From Deminuibacter soli (lineage in GTDB: Bacteria > Bacteroidota > Bacteroidia > Chitinophagales > Chitinophagaceae): 64,000 nucleotides of DNA. The DNA is taken from contig NZ_QTJU01000009.1 of the NCBI RefSeq assembly GCF_003412455.1, positions 124,001 through 188,000 on the forward strand, read 5' to 3'. Position numbers and translations under genes: made by a program. Each line of letters starts with the position of its first letter. The first letter of the stretch is position 1. The notes beneath the pieces are model-generated. The model was not told where the DNA came from and made no database searches. It was given only the letters and a program-made list of their open reading frames with translations. Shown piece by piece: positions 1 through 9,675 of the stretch.

Positions 1-1314
1 GTAGATGGCCGTTACCGCAAACAGGTGGCTTTTCTGGATGAGTATTTCTCAGAATATGCGTTAATCAAATACCGGGTGCTGGTAGAAGTGGAATATTTTC
101 TTTTCCTGGCCGACAAAAAGATCTTCAAACTTGCGGCCAAAGGCAGGACTGCCCTGCGCGCAGTGGCTGATAATTTCAGCATCGACAACGCACAGCAGAT
201 TAAACAGATTGAAGCAGTAACCAACCACGACGTAAAAGCGGTTGAATATTTCCTGAAAGAACAATTGGAAAAAGCAGGCATTACCGATGTAACAGAATGG
301 ATACATTTCGGTTTAACCTCGCAGGACATCAACAATACTTCTATCCCCCTGAGCTGGAAACACTGCATGGAAAATGAATACCTGCCCGGTATCCTGAACC
401 TGCAGAAAAACCTGCACGAGCTGGCTGCCACCTGGAGGGATATTTCCATGCTGGCCCGCACCCACGGTCAACCCGCTTCCCCCACCAAGCTGGGCAAGGA
501 GCTGATGGTATTTGTAGAACGCATCGATAACCAGGTGCAGCTGTTCTCCCACATTCCCTATGCAGCCAAATTCGGCGGCGCTACGGGTAATTTCAATGCA
601 CACGCAGTGGCCTTCCCTGCTAAAAACTGGGTGGCACTGGGCAACGAGTTTGTAGAAAACAGGTTGTCGCTGCAACGCATGCAGTTTACCACGCAGATTG
701 AGCACTACGATAACCTTGCCGCCCATCTCGATGCCATTAAACGCATCAACAATATTCTCATCGATCTTTGCCGCGATATATGGACGTATATCAGCATGGA
801 CTACTTTAAACAGCAGGTAAAAAAGGGGGAAGTAGGTTCTTCTGCCATGCCGCATAAAGTAAACCCCATCGATTTTGAAAATGCAGAAGGCAACCTCGGT
901 ATTGCCAATGCCCTGCTCGAACACCTGTCTGGCAAACTGCCTGTAAGCCGCCTGCAGCGCGACCTTACAGACAGCACTGTGCTGCGCAACCTCGGTGTTC
1001 CCGTAGCGCATGTAGCCATTGCACTGCGTTCTATTGAAAAAGGCCTGGGTAAACTGCTGCTCAATGAAGCCAAACTGAAACAAGACCTGGAAGACAACTG
1101 GGCCGTAGTGGCAGAAGCCATTCAAACCATCCTGCGCCGCGAAAACTACCCCAAACCTTACGAGGCGCTGAAAGATTTAACAAGAGGCAAATCGGCCATC
1201 ACCAAAACCGATATACAGCACTTTATACAGTCACTCAACGTGAGCGCTGCTGTAAAAAAAGAACTGAAAGCCATTACACCGCATAATTACACGGGTGTGT
1301 CTCCACAATATTAA
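1..1314 (+). CDS. purB: Adenylosuccinate lyase, 5' end outside window
   Basis: Catalyses two purine steps in the cytoplasm: SAICAR to AICAR plus fumarate, and adenylosuccinate to AMP plus fumarate. The reading frame is open from the first base: the first codons read VDGRYRKQ, matching the conserved N-terminal 'SPVDGRY' of PurB, so only about 10 residues are missing and an internal GTG at 25 is not the start. Seen in order: TTNHDVKAVEYF-type motif (TNHDVKAVEYF), SQDINN, the catalytic-loop region RTHGQPASPTKLGKE, and the fumarase/aspartase-superfamily signature GSSAMPHKVNPIDFEN at about codons 279-294, followed by LPVSRLQRDLTDSTVLRN. The sequence follows the E. coli-type PurB closely to the C-terminus. 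It converges on prfC across a shared terminator. Identification is firm. Confidence 0.97.
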   Translation, partial: VDGRYRKQVAFLDEYFSEYALIKYRVLVEVEYFLFLADKKIFKLAAKGRTALRAVADNFSIDNAQQIKQIEAVTNHDVKAVEYFLKEQLEKAGITDVTEWIHFGLTSQDINNTSIPLSWKHCMENEYLPGILNLQKNLHELAATWRDISMLARTHGQPASPTKLGKELMVFVERIDNQVQLFSHIPYAAKFGGATGNFNAHAVAFPAKNWVALGNEFVENRLSLQRMQFTTQIEHYDNLAAHLDAIKRINNILIDLCRDIWTYISMDYFKQQVKKGEVGSSAMPHKVNPIDFENAEGNLGIANALLEHLSGKLPVSRLQRDLTDSTVLRNLGVPVAHVAIALRSIEKGLGKLLLNEAKLKQDLEDNWAVVAEAIQTILRRENYPKPYEALKDLTRGKSAITKTDIQHFIQSLNVSAAVKKELKAITPHNYTGVSPQY

Positions 1315-1327
1315 CGCCAGTCGTTGT

Positions 1328-1452
1328 GATTGTTTGAAGTTTAATGTTTGAAGTTTAACGTTGGAAGTTTAACGTTGGATTAGTTGGGAGAAAGCAGTTA
1401 AGGCCTCCCTTCGCACAAATGGAAACTTTAAACATTAAACTATTAAACTTGA
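1328..1452. repeat. AT-rich TTTGAAGTTTAA-type microrepeats
   Basis: Between purB and its terminator, the strings TTTGAAGTTTAA, TGGAAGTTTAACG and, in the opposite sense, TTTAAACATTAAAC and TTAAACTTGAAAC recur at 8-17 base spacing. The left and right halves are inverted relative to each other. Similar strings occur near 9.7 kb. No coding potential is visible. Confidence 0.6.
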
Positions 1453-1457
1453 AACAT

Positions 1458-1490
1458 AAAAAAGCCTCCCGCAAAACGGGAGGCTTTTTT
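1458..1490. terminator. Bidirectional intrinsic terminator (purB / prfC)
   Basis: An A-run, then the stem GCCTCCCG / CGGGAGGC with loop CAAAA, then a T-run. Because A and T tracts flank both sides it can stop purB from the left and prfC from the right. The prfC stop codon lies at its right edge. Confidence 0.9.
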
Positions 1491-3075
1491 ACTTGTGAAT
1501 CTCACTCGTAAAGTGAAACTGTATATCCGGGTTGTTCTGTATCTCCGTGTTCAGGAACCATTCGCTTTGCGCGAGGTAAACAGGATGTCCGTCCTTGTCT
1601 TCTGCAGAGTTCTGCTGTTTAAAACGCAGGAAGTCTTCCAGCTTGGCGGCATTGTTACTGGTTAACCAGCAGGCTTTGTAAAACGGCAGCGCGCGAAACT
1701 CACAGGCTGCACCATACTCCTGCAACAGGCGGTACTGTATTACTTCGAACTGCAGTTCGCCCACACAACCGATAATCTTTTTGTTACCGCCAAACTGCGT
1801 GAACAGCTGGGCTACACCTTCATCGGTTAACTGGCTAACGCCTTTCTCCAGCTGCTTGGTTTTCATCGGGTCTTTGTTCACCAGTTCCTTGAATATTTCA
1901 GGAGAAAAGGATGGTATACCGGTGAAATAAAAATCTTCGCCTTCCGTTAAGGTATCGCCGATTTTAAAGTTGCCGGTATCAAACAAACCTACCACATCGC
2001 CGGGGTAGGCATCTTCAATAATATCTTTACTGCGCGCCAGGAAAGAATATGGGTTGCTGAAACGCATCTCTTTGTCAATGCGCACATGGTGATAATACTT
2101 GTTGCGCTCAAAACGGCCGCTGCATACGCGCAGAAACGCAATACGGTCGCGGTGTTTGGGATCGAGGTTGGCATGTATTTTAAACACGAAACCGCTGAAC
2201 TTGTCTTCACCAACAGACAGCATGCGCTTGGTTGTTTCACGGCTGCGCGGAACCGGTGCAATGCGGATGAATGTATCCAGCAGCTCTTTCACGCCAAAGT
2301 TGTTGATGGCACTACCGAAGAACACGGGCGCCACCTTACCGTCCAGGTAATTTTGCACGTTCAGCTCACCATACACACCTTCAATCAGCTCTGCATCTTC
2401 ACGCAGCTGGCTGGCATCTTTTTCGCCTACTTTTTCGTCGAGCACTTTATCATCCAGGTCTTCAATTACCACGCTGTCTTCTTCTTCTGCCTTGGTATTT
2501 GCGGTAAACAGCAGCAGGCTTTTATCGTGCAGGTTGTATACACCTTTAAAGTCTTTACCGCTGTTGATGGGCCATGTCATGGGGTGCAGCGGCAGGCTCA
2601 GTTCTTTCTCGATTTCTTCGAGCAGGTCGAAACGGTTTTTACCGTCACGGTCCATTTTGTTGATAAACACAATTACCGGTGTATCGCGCATGCGGCACAC
2701 TTCCATGAGGCGGCGCGTCTGGGCTTCTACCCCGTTCACGCTGTCAATCACCAGCACCACGCTGTCAACGGCAGTCAGCGTACGGTAGGTATCTTCTGCA
2801 AAGTCTTTGTGACCGGGTGTATCCAGCAGGTTAATGAGGTGATCATGATATTCGAAGGTCATTACCGAAGTAGCGACCGAGATACCACGCTGGCGTTCAA
2901 TTTCCATGAAATCGCTCGTGGCATGTTTTTTTATTTTATTGCTTTTTACCGCGCCCGCAGTTTGAATGGCGCCACCAAACAACAGGAATTTTTCTGTTAA
3001 CGTTGTTTTACCGGCATCCGGGTGCGAAATGATAGCGAATGTTTTGCGACGGTTAATTTCCTTTTCGTATTTCAT
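1489..3075 (-). CDS. prfC: Peptide chain release factor 3 (GTPase)
   Basis: Translational GTPase that removes RF1/RF2 from the ribosome after peptide release. The protein of 528 residues starting [16 protein letters not shown] matches the usual RF3 length (about 529). Seen: G1 P-loop [13 protein letters not shown] (about residues 16-28), G2 region [15 protein letters not shown]3 DTPGHKDF, G4 NKMD, then the domain II/III part with the typical ending region [12 protein letters not shown]. The frame stays open upstream to 3174, but a -7 box (TACCTTTG on the minus strand, 3164-3171) lies inside that extension and the family N-terminus begins at MKYEKE, so the shorter start is preferred. Monocistronic by appearance. 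Confidence 0.96.
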   Translation of the reverse strand: MKYEKEINRRKTFAIISHPDAGKTTLTEKFLLFGGAIQTAGAVKSNKIKKHATSDFMEIERQRGISVATSVMTFEYHDHLINLLDTPGHKDFAEDTYRTLTAVDSVVLVIDSVNGVEAQTRRLMEVCRMRDTPVIVFINKMDRDGKNRFDLLEEIEKELSLPLHPMTWPINSGKDFKGVYNLHDKSLLLFTANTKAEEEDSVVIEDLDDKVLDEKVGEKDASQLREDAELIEGVYGELNVQNYLDGKVAPVFFGSAINNFGVKELLDTFIRIAPVPRSRETTKRMLSVGEDKFSGFVFKIHANLDPKHRDRIAFLRVCSGRFERNKYYHHVRIDKEMRFSNPYSFLARSKDIIEDAYPGDVVGLFDTGNFKIGDTLTEGEDFYFTGIPSFSPEIFKELVNKDPMKTKQLEKGVSQLTDEGVAQLFTQFGGNKKIIGCVGELQFEVIQYRLLQEYGAACEFRALPFYKACWLTSNNAAKLEDFLRFKQQNSAEDKDGHPVYLAQSEWFLNTEIQNNPDIQFHFTSEIHK

Positions 3076-3163
3076 ATTTTGTAAAGTCCGGCAGGGGCTG
3101 CATATACAGGCTTGCTGGCAGTTGAACAGCCGCAGCCTGTTTCCCCGGCTTTTTTTCAGCTTG

Positions 3164-3171
3164 CAAAGGTA
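3164..3171 (-). promoter_or_regulatory. Candidate -7 box of prfC
   Basis: TACCTTTG on the minus strand fits the Bacteroidota sigma-ABfr -7 consensus TAnnTTTG. It would give a leader of about 80 nt before the start at 3075. I see no good -33 TTG at the expected distance. Confidence 0.5.
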
Positions 3172-3328
3172 CAATTTTGCCCCTTACCATTTTGGCTATT
3201 TTGGGCATTAATGGCATGTGCTGTAAATATTTAGCCTTACATTAGGAGCCACAAATTACCAAACACGGTATGGCGCTGAACCAAACACCTAAAACATTAC
3301 TACACAGCCCGTATCACAACACGATGTT

Positions 3329-4258
3329 ATGCCTATGCAACGAAAAGACTTTATCCGGAATTCACTGCTTACCGGTGGCGCAATGGTCGCCGGAAAACTC
3401 ACCGCCTCAGCCAGCGCCGCCAACACAACAACCCCGGCCGAAGGCACCCCGTTTCACCTGAATTACGGCGTACACGACGGCATGTTTAAAGAACAGGCCG
3501 GGAAGGAATACACCGATCAGCTGAAATTCGCGTACGACCTGGGTTTCAGGGCCATGGAAGACAATGGGTTTGTAAACCGCCCGGTTGACCAGCAGGAAAA
3601 AATCGGCAACACCATGGCCAAACTGGGCATGCAGATGGGCGTTTTCGTGGTTGACAAAGGCGGAAACGGCGCCAATACCCTGGCTGCCGGCAAACAGGAA
3701 TACATCGATATTTTCCTGAAAGGATGCCGCCAGGCAGTAGAAGCCGCCAAACGCATCAACGCCACCTGGGTAACCGTAGTACCCGGCGATTTTTACAACA
3801 GGCTGCCGCTGGATGTACAAACCGCCAATGTGATCAGCGCACTGCGCCAGGGTGCTGCCATCCTCGAGCCGCACAAACTTGTTATGGTGCTCGAACCGCT
3901 GAGCGATACGCCCGACCTGTTTTTACGTACCTCTGCCCAAACCTACATGATCTGCAAAGCAGTAAACAGCCCCTCGTGCAAAATACTGTTCGACATGTAC
4001 CACATGCAGCGCAATGAAGGCGATATCATTAACCACATTAACCAAACCTGGGATGAGATTGCCTATTTCCAGATTGGTGATAACCCCGGCCGCAAAGAAC
4101 CCGGCACCGGCGAGGTGAATTACAAAAACATTTTCAAGCACCTGTACAACAAGGGCTACAAAGGGGTGTTAGGTATGGAGCACGGCATTTCGGGCAAGGG
4201 CGTTGATGGCGAAAAAGCCCTGGTAGCCGCTTACCGCGATGCCGATAATTTTATGTAA
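3329..4258 (+). CDS. Sugar isomerase/epimerase-like TIM barrel, hydroxypyruvate isomerase type
   Basis: 309 residues. The N-terminus MPMQRKDFIRNSLL followed by an Ala/Gly stretch (GGAMVAGKLTASASAA) resembles the degenerate Tat signals common in this phylum, so export is likely (RK in place of RR; inference). The mature part is an AP-endonuclease-2-type TIM barrel: LGFRAMEDNGF, VTVVPGDF, LVMVLEPL (metal-binding Glu), ILFDMYHMQRNEGD (the Hyi-like D-YHMQ metal ligand motif), YFQIGDNPGRKEPGTGEVNY and GVLGMEHG. These metal and substrate motifs place it with hydroxypyruvate isomerase relatives (Hyi/OtnI); the substrate cannot be told. A second Met at 3335 is an equally possible start. The thioesterase gene begins 10 bases after the stop, suggesting one transcript. 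Confidence 0.85.
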   Translation: MPMQRKDFIRNSLLTGGAMVAGKLTASASAANTTTPAEGTPFHLNYGVHDGMFKEQAGKEYTDQLKFAYDLGFRAMEDNGFVNRPVDQQEKIGNTMAKLGMQMGVFVVDKGGNGANTLAAGKQEYIDIFLKGCRQAVEAAKRINATWVTVVPGDFYNRLPLDVQTANVISALRQGAAILEPHKLVMVLEPLSDTPDLFLRTSAQTYMICKAVNSPSCKILFDMYHMQRNEGDIINHINQTWDEIAYFQIGDNPGRKEPGTGEVNYKNIFKHLYNKGYKGVLGMEHGISGKGVDGEKALVAAYRDADNFM

Positions 4259-4268
4259 AACACAAGCT

Positions 4269-4721
4269 ATGGCGCAACCATTTACGCAATCGTTCCCTGT
4301 TCAGTGGGCAGACCTTGACCCGAATTTTCATGTGCGGCACAGCGTGTATTACGATTGGGGTGCCAGCACACGTTTATATTACCTGCAATACCAGGGAGTA
4401 GATACCATGTTCCTGCTGCAGAACAATATTGGCCCTATTTTATTCAGGGAAGAAGCCATTTTTAAACGGGAAATACGCATGGGCGATACGATTGCCGTAG
4501 ATGTAAAATTGCGACGTGCCCGCCGCGATTACAGCCGCTGGGGCTGGACACACCAGATCATCAAAAACGGGGATACCCTGGCAGCCATTATCAACGTAGA
4601 CGGCGCTTTTATGGATACCCAGGCCCGCAAGCTTATTGCCCCGCCTGCCAAATTGCTCCACCTCATGGAAGACGTGCCCCGCACCGACAACTTCAGCTGG
4701 GACGAAGACGGGGCAATTTGA
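4269..4721 (+). CDS. Acyl-CoA thioesterase, 4HBT hot-dog fold
   Basis: About 150 residues from MAQPFTQSF. The start at 4269 is chosen because the frame upstream overlaps the end of the preceding gene and the 4HBT fold begins with FPVQWADLDPNFHVRHSVYYDW, where the D-P-N-x-H segment carries the conserved catalytic Asp of 4-hydroxybenzoyl-CoA-type thioesterases. Later strands IFKREIRMGDTIAVDVKL and GDTLAAIINVDGAFMD complete the single hot-dog domain. Predicted to hydrolyse an acyl-CoA in the cytoplasm; the chain length is unknown. Co-transcription with the upstream isomerase-like gene is likely (10-base gap), followed by a terminator. Confidence 0.88.
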   Translation: MAQPFTQSFPVQWADLDPNFHVRHSVYYDWGASTRLYYLQYQGVDTMFLLQNNIGPILFREEAIFKREIRMGDTIAVDVKLRRARRDYSRWGWTHQIIKNGDTLAAIINVDGAFMDTQARKLIAPPAKLLHLMEDVPRTDNFSWDEDGAI

Positions 4722-4732
4722 AAATGACATAC

Positions 4733-4768
4733 AAAAGCACACCAGGCCCTGCCCTCGTGTGCTTTTCC
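4733..4768 (+). terminator. Intrinsic terminator after thioesterase
   Basis: Ten-base stem AAAAGCACAC / GTGTGCTTTT separated by a 14-base loop; the right arm ends in a T tract. It lies 11 bases after the thioesterase stop. Confidence 0.75.
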
Positions 4769-5012
4769 TTTCCCGAATCATGACATCCTTCCCCAAAGCA
4801 CCATTGAACCCGCTTAGATCATTGACTATTCACTTTTCACCAAAGAAAAAACACGCGGCGAAGCCGCCTCTTTAACCACGCTCCTGGTTGCCCTGCATAC
4901 ATGTTTGTACATTGATTTAATCTAAGCAATTTTTCCTCGAATAACAAACAGAAATTACGCGCTGCAACGTTACATTTGTCGCTTAAACGGGTAGAAAAAC
5001 AAGAAGCATAGT

Positions 5013-5189
5013 ATGGACGCAAGCGAGTATGGGATGATCACTGCCATTGTGCAAATGATTGAACAAAAACAATACAGCCAACAGCAAATTATAGAACAGA
5101 TACAACAAACCAGTCACCAGCCTGTAAATACTGCCTGGCTCGAAAACAAGGTACAGCAGCTGTATGCAAGGCACAACACAACAGAATAG
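5013..5189 (+). CDS. Possible small Gln-rich protein, 58 residues
   Basis: ATG at 5013 opens a 58-codon frame ending in TAG: it begins MDASEYGMITAIVQMIEQ and ends with YARHNTTE. The composition is Gln-rich with an amphipathic helical look (QQQIIEQIQQ), unlike the low-complexity translations of noncoding DNA here. A TACATTTG -7-type box lies at 4971-4978, 35 bases upstream, but no -33 element is clear. The downstream ABC exporter gene starts 39 bases after the stop. No family recognised; it may be a real small protein or chance. Confidence 0.4.
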   Translation: MDASEYGMITAIVQMIEQKQYSQQQIIEQIQQTSHQPVNTAWLENKVQQLYARHNTTE

Positions 5190-5228
5190 CCGCAGCCGGG
5201 CTTGGGTGTATTTGCGTAACTTGGTGTA

Positions 5229-7082
5229 ATGAAGTGGAGAAAAATAACGACGCCTGCTGCCGTAAAGGCAACAGACCAGGTGAGTTTTAAAGATAGATTG
5301 GCAGCATTACGCGTATTACCCGCATTTTTTAAACTGGTATGGAGCGCCAGCGCCTGGATGACGCTGGTGAACATTTTACTGCGTGTTATACGCGCTGCAT
5401 TACCGCTGGCGATATTGTATGTAGGCAAACTGATTATAGACGAAGTGGTGCTGCTGAACAGCACACACAACACCATACCCTCGCACACCTATCTCTGGAA
5501 GCTCGTGGGTATTGAATTCGGGCTGGCCGTTTTATCAGATGCACTGAGCCGCGCGGTGAGCCTGGTAGACAGCCTGCTGGGTGATTTATTCGCCAACCTC
5601 ACTTCCGTTAAAATAATGGAACACGCGGCCACACTTGACCTTGACCAGTTTGAAGATTCGGTGTTTTACGATAAACTGGAAAGGGCAAGGCAGCAAACCA
5701 CCGGCCGTACCATCCTGTTATCACAGGTACTAAGCCAGGTGCAGGATTTAATTACCATGGGTTTCCTCATTGTAGGGTTCGTGGTGTTCAATCCATGGCT
5801 CATTGTATTGCTGCTCGCCGCCATTGTACCCGCTTTTCTCGGTGAATCGCATTTCAACAACAAGAGTTATGCGCTTACCCGCGCGCAAACCGCACAACGC
5901 CGCGAGCTGGATTACACGCGTTACCTGGGCGCCAGCGACGAAACAGCGAAGGAAGTAAAGATCTTTAACCTCTCCGGTTTTATCATCGATCGCTTTAAAG
6001 CGCTCTCCAACAAATTTTATGTAAGCAGCCGCGCATTAACCATACAGCGTTCTGCCTGGGGTACTGTGTTTGCCTTACTGGGCAGTATCGGTTATTATGC
6101 GGCTTATGGTTATATCATTTATAAAACCATCAACGGCTCCATCACCATCGGTACCCTCACCTTCCTTGCCGGTTCGTTCAGGCAGCTGCGCAGTTTGCTC
6201 GAAGGCATACTGGGCCGTTTCACCACCATTTCGCAAGGCGCCATTTATTTGCGTGATTATTTTGATTTCTTCGATATACAACCACAGATCAACCAGCCAC
6301 CACATCCATTGCCTTTTCCGCAGCCGCTGCGCGAAGGCTTTCGCTTTGAGAATGTGGGTTTCCGTTATACCAACTCAGAACGCTGGGCCAACCGGCATCT
6401 TAATTTTACCCTGCATGCAGGCGAAAAACTGGCGCTTGTGGGTGAAAACGGTGCAGGCAAAACAACACTGGTAAAATTACTCGCCCGTTTATATGACCCC
6501 ACAGAAGGCCGCATTCTGCTGGATGGCATTGACCTGCGGCAGTACGACCTGGTACAGCTGCGCCAGAACATTGGTGTGATATTCCAGGATTACCTGCGGT
6601 ACCAGATGAGCTTTTCGCAGAACATTGCAGTAGGTAATATTGGCGAGAAAGAAAACCGGCCGCTGATTGCAGAAGCCGCGCGGCAAAGTCTGGCCGATGC
6701 ACTGGCCGCCAAACTACCCAATGGGTACGACCAGGCACTGGGCCGCCGCTTCAACAACGGCGTGGACCTCTCCGGCGGCGAATGGCAAAAGCTCGCACTG
6801 GCAAGGGCTTACATGCGCAATGCCCAGGTATTGATACTCGACGAACCCACCGCCGCCCTCGACGCCCGCGCAGAGTACGAAGTGTTTCAACGCTTCGCCG
6901 AACTCACACAGGGCAAATCAGCCATCCTCATCTCCCACCGTTTTTCCACGGTACGCATGGCCAACCGCATACTCGTGCTCGACAAAGGCCAGCTTCTTGA
7001 AATAGGCAGCCACGAAGAACTGCTCGCCAAACAAGGCCGCTACGCCGAACTGTTTCAGCTGCAGGCTGCGGGATACAGATAG
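5229..7082 (+). CDS. ABC exporter, fused permease and ATPase (type I half-transporter)
   Basis: 617 residues. Residues about 30-310 form the six-helix exporter membrane domain (hydrophobic segments such as LGSIGYYAAYGYIIY and TMGFLIVGFVVF), and the C-terminal part the ATPase: Walker A GENGAGKTTLVKL (about 400-412), Q-loop VIFQDYLRY, signature LSGGEWQKLALARA, Walker B VLILDEPTAALD, H-loop ISHR. Homodimeric MsbA/ABCB-like organisation is implied because only one half is present. The substrate is unknown; lipid, peptide or drug export are all possible. It has its own upstream gap and no terminator is obvious before the repeat field that follows. Confidence 0.92.
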   Translation: MKWRKITTPAAVKATDQVSFKDRLAALRVLPAFFKLVWSASAWMTLVNILLRVIRAALPLAILYVGKLIIDEVVLLNSTHNTIPSHTYLWKLVGIEFGLAVLSDALSRAVSLVDSLLGDLFANLTSVKIMEHAATLDLDQFEDSVFYDKLERARQQTTGRTILLSQVLSQVQDLITMGFLIVGFVVFNPWLIVLLLAAIVPAFLGESHFNNKSYALTRAQTAQRRELDYTRYLGASDETAKEVKIFNLSGFIIDRFKALSNKFYVSSRALTIQRSAWGTVFALLGSIGYYAAYGYIIYKTINGSITIGTLTFLAGSFRQLRSLLEGILGRFTTISQGAIYLRDYFDFFDIQPQINQPPHPLPFPQPLREGFRFENVGFRYTNSERWANRHLNFTLHAGEKLALVGENGAGKTTLVKLLARLYDPTEGRILLDGIDLRQYDLVQLRQNIGVIFQDYLRYQMSFSQNIAVGNIGEKENRPLIAEAARQSLADALAAKLPNGYDQALGRRFNNGVDLSGGEWQKLALARAYMRNAQVLILDEPTAALDARAEYEVFQRFAELTQGKSAILISHRFSTVRMANRILVLDKGQLLEIGSHEELLAKQGRYAELFQLQAAGYR

Positions 7083-7130
7083 ATGGTGGGATGGTTATAT
7101 AGTTTGATGGCTTGATGGTTATAAAGAAAA
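7083..7130 (+). repeat. GATGGTTnnATnG-type microrepeat
   Basis: Short direct repeats of the type GATGGTGGGATGGTTATATAG / TTTGATGGCTTGATGGTTAT directly after the ABC exporter stop. The same kind of string occurs at 28.46 kb, again just before the TCTCGAC repeat family. Confidence 0.5.
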
Positions 7131-7213
7131 CAACTCATAGCGTCATGCTAAGAGCTGTAACCTTGTTTAGTGCAAATCGCCTCCGGCGAAACCTATAATA
7201 CTTGCTACGATCG

Positions 7214-7592
7214 TCTCGACTGTCGATGTCTCGATTCTCGAAACTAATACTCGCTCAGATCACTCACGACTGACGACTGACGATTCACGGTCTCGACTGT
7301 CGATGTCTCGATTCTCGAAACTAATACTCGCTCAGATCACTCACGACTGACGACTGACGATTCACGGTCTCGACTGTCGATGTCTCGATTCTCGAAATTA
7401 ATACTCGCTCAGATCACTCACGACTGACGACTGACGATTCACGGTCTCGACTGTCGATGTCTCGATTCTCGAAATTAATACTCGCTCAGATCACTCACGA
7501 CTGACGATTCACGGTCTCGACTGTCGATGTCTCGATTCTCGAAACTAATGCTCGCTCAGATCATCTCGACTGTCGATGTCTCGACTCTCGAT
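7214..7592. repeat. Tandem 77-bp TCTCGACTGTCGATG repeat (family R1)
   Basis: TCTCGAC starts recur at 7214, 7291, 7368, 7445, 7515 and 7564, giving spacings of 77, 77, 77, 70 and 49 bases. The 70-base unit has lost one internal 7-base step of CTGACGA, and the 49-base unit is truncated. Each unit contains the blocks TCTCGACTGTCGATG, TCTCGATTCTCGA, ACTCGCTCAGATCACTCACG and the CTGACGA steps. The array runs up to the 3' end of the esterase gene. No coding frame is credible. Dispersed relatives occur at 28.6, 31.35, 46.96, 52.96, 55.03 and 56.5-56.8 kb. Confidence 0.9.
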
Positions 7593-7603
7593 GGCTTTCC
7601 CAC

Positions 7604-9559
7604 TCACTTCGCCAACGTATACACCTTGCCTTCCGTTATGCCCTTCCATTGATCTGTGCGGAAAGGCACTGCAGGAAAACCGGCATTGTTAAACAGGTTG
7701 GCTTCACCAGCATCATCTGCCCAGGCATAACGCACTGCTACCGGGTGTGCTACATTAGCTGCAGATACCACTACCGTGCTGCCATGAATTGTAGCTGCTG
7801 CAGGATAAAACTGCTTGTCTGCACCGGCAACGTAAAAGCCTTTCAGCACATCAGTTCCGGTTTTGGTTTGCATACCTTCTGCATGGGTAAACGATAGCGT
7901 AACCTGGCTGCCGCTTGTTTTCATAGATGCATAAACAGGCCCGGTATATTCGCTGCTTAAACCATAGGTATTGTGCAACGCAACAGCGGCCAGTCTTTTG
8001 CCTACATCCTGTTTGTTTTTGGGATGAATATCTTTTGATTCACCAATATCCGTGGTAACAGCCATGCCTGTTGCAGGTAATGACAACGTGCGGGTTTGCG
8101 CTTCACGCAACTCGGCCCATGTGCTGCCATTGGCATTGCCGCCTGCGGAATTGAAGCTGGCCAGCTGTACAAAGTAAAAAGGGAAATTACCCTGCTTAAA
8201 ATGTTTGCGCCAGTCGGTGATCATCAGCGGGAACGAAGTGCGGTACTGGTAAGCACGGCCTGCATTGTTTTCTCCCTGGTACCAGATAGCGCCTTTAACA
8301 GACAGTGGCAGCAAAGGATTGATCATGGCGTTGTACAGCAACGAAGGCATGGAATTAGGACCTACCGAAGTACTGATGGTCGATATGGCTTCCACCTGGA
8401 AAGACCAGTTGCCTGTTAATGATTGTTTGTGCCCGTTTACATCAAGAAACATTTCCGCAGCATCACCGTATATGCCGCCGCCACCACCGGTATCAAGCAC
8501 CTTCACGGCAATCACATTCTTACCGGCTTTCAATACGCCTGCGGGAATAGTGTACACACGTTTGTCATTGTATACTTTACTGCTGCCTACATGCACACCG
8601 TTTACATAACTGTCATCAATATCATCAATAGTACCGAGCGATAATACGGCTGTTTTACCCGCATCGGCCGCATCTACGGTAATGGTTTTCCTGAACCACG
8701 CCGTTCCGTCAAAGTTTACAAGTTGTTTGGTTTCCCAGAGTGCGGGCAGTGCCATAACAGGCCATGACTGGTCGTTAAAATCAGCCTGGTTCCAGCTTGC
8801 CGTTGCACCCGGTGCAGGTAAGCCGTTCTGCAGCTGCTGAATCAGCTGCATCATTTTTTCGTGCTGGCGTTTGGCCAGTGCTTCCACATCACCGGGTTTT
8901 ACAGTTGCTACCGCCTGCTTCAGCTGCGGATCGCCCGCAATACCGTCAGGACTAATCCATGTCTCCACATCCGTACCGCCCCATGATGTATGAATCAAAC
9001 CAATGGGCACATGCAATTTCTGGTACAACGCTTCTGCAAAGAAATAACCTACTGCAGTAAAATCTCCTGCATTCGCCGGGTTGGCCGGCAGCCAGGCGCT
9101 TTTGTCCACATCATCTTTCGGTGTGCCCGATACGGTTCTGGGTAAATAAAAGTGACGGATATTGGGATTGTTGATCTGCTGGATTTCCTGTTTGGCATTT
9201 ACCACACCACTTACATGAAATTCCATATTCGACTGGCCACTGCAAATCCATACATCACCCATCAGCACATCGCTGAGTGTAATGCTGTTGGTACCATTTA
9301 CCTGCAAAGTGTATGGGCCGCCGGCCTGTTCGGCACGCAGCTGCACCATCCATTTGCCGTCTGCACCTGTAGTTACTGTTTTAGACTGGTGGTTGAACTG
9401 AACGGTTACCTGCTCCCCCTTGTCGGCCCAGCCCCATACCGTAATGGGTTTGCCGCGTTGCAGCACCATACCGCTGCCGAAAATATTGGGTAAACGCACC
9501 GTACTGAAAGCTGAGACACCCAGCAGCAGGGATGCTGCCAGCAAAAGATTTTTTTTCAT
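7604..9559 (-). CDS. Sialate O-acetylesterase family (SASA) carbohydrate esterase
   Basis: 651 residues from MKKNLLLAASLLLGVSAFS, a clear Sec signal; a Met two codons earlier (9565) is an alternative. After an N-terminal beta domain (VRLPNIFGSGMVLQRGKPITVWGWA), the SGNH-like esterase block shows DVWICSGQSNMEF with the nucleophile Ser at about residue 113, the internal jelly-roll insertion (about 250-400, WFRKTITVDAADAGKTAVLSLG), GAIWYQGENNAG and the catalytic Asp-His block KDIHPKNKQDVGKRLA. This is the organisation of sialate 9-O-acetylesterases and related plant-cell-wall acetylesterases. It should act in the periplasm, removing acetyl groups from sugars. The SusC/SusD pair 5 kb away is not in the same operon, so a shared substrate is only a guess. 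Confidence 0.93.
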   Translation of the reverse strand: MKKNLLLAASLLLGVSAFSTVRLPNIFGSGMVLQRGKPITVWGWADKGEQVTVQFNHQSKTVTTGADGKWMVQLRAEQAGGPYTLQVNGTNSITLSDVLMGDVWICSGQSNMEFHVSGVVNAKQEIQQINNPNIRHFYLPRTVSGTPKDDVDKSAWLPANPANAGDFTAVGYFFAEALYQKLHVPIGLIHTSWGGTDVETWISPDGIAGDPQLKQAVATVKPGDVEALAKRQHEKMMQLIQQLQNGLPAPGATASWNQADFNDQSWPVMALPALWETKQLVNFDGTAWFRKTITVDAADAGKTAVLSLGTIDDIDDSYVNGVHVGSSKVYNDKRVYTIPAGVLKAGKNVIAVKVLDTGGGGGIYGDAAEMFLDVNGHKQSLTGNWSFQVEAISTISTSVGPNSMPSLLYNAMINPLLPLSVKGAIWYQGENNAGRAYQYRTSFPLMITDWRKHFKQGNFPFYFVQLASFNSAGGNANGSTWAELREAQTRTLSLPATGMAVTTDIGESKDIHPKNKQDVGKRLAAVALHNTYGLSSEYTGPVYASMKTSGSQVTLSFTHAEGMQTKTGTDVLKGFYVAGADKQFYPAAATIHGSTVVVSAANVAHPVAVRYAWADDAGEANLFNNAGFPAVPFRTDQWKGITEGKVYTLAK

Positions 9560-9675
9560 ATGCATTAGACAATTACAGTATGGTGCAACTTACTTATTTA
9601 ACCCCGAAAAAAAACACCGTATCGGTGAGGCACGTTAAATAATTGTTGAAATGACAAATGACGGTTCGGTGGTTT

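Noticed and set aside
313-1125. 270-codon minus-strand frame opposite purB
   Set aside because: Shadow of purB; the sense frame matches adenylosuccinate lyase throughout.
2086-3000. 304-codon plus-strand frame opposite prfC
   Set aside because: It is the antisense shadow of a strongly conserved GTPase gene; the translation has no motif and unusual composition.
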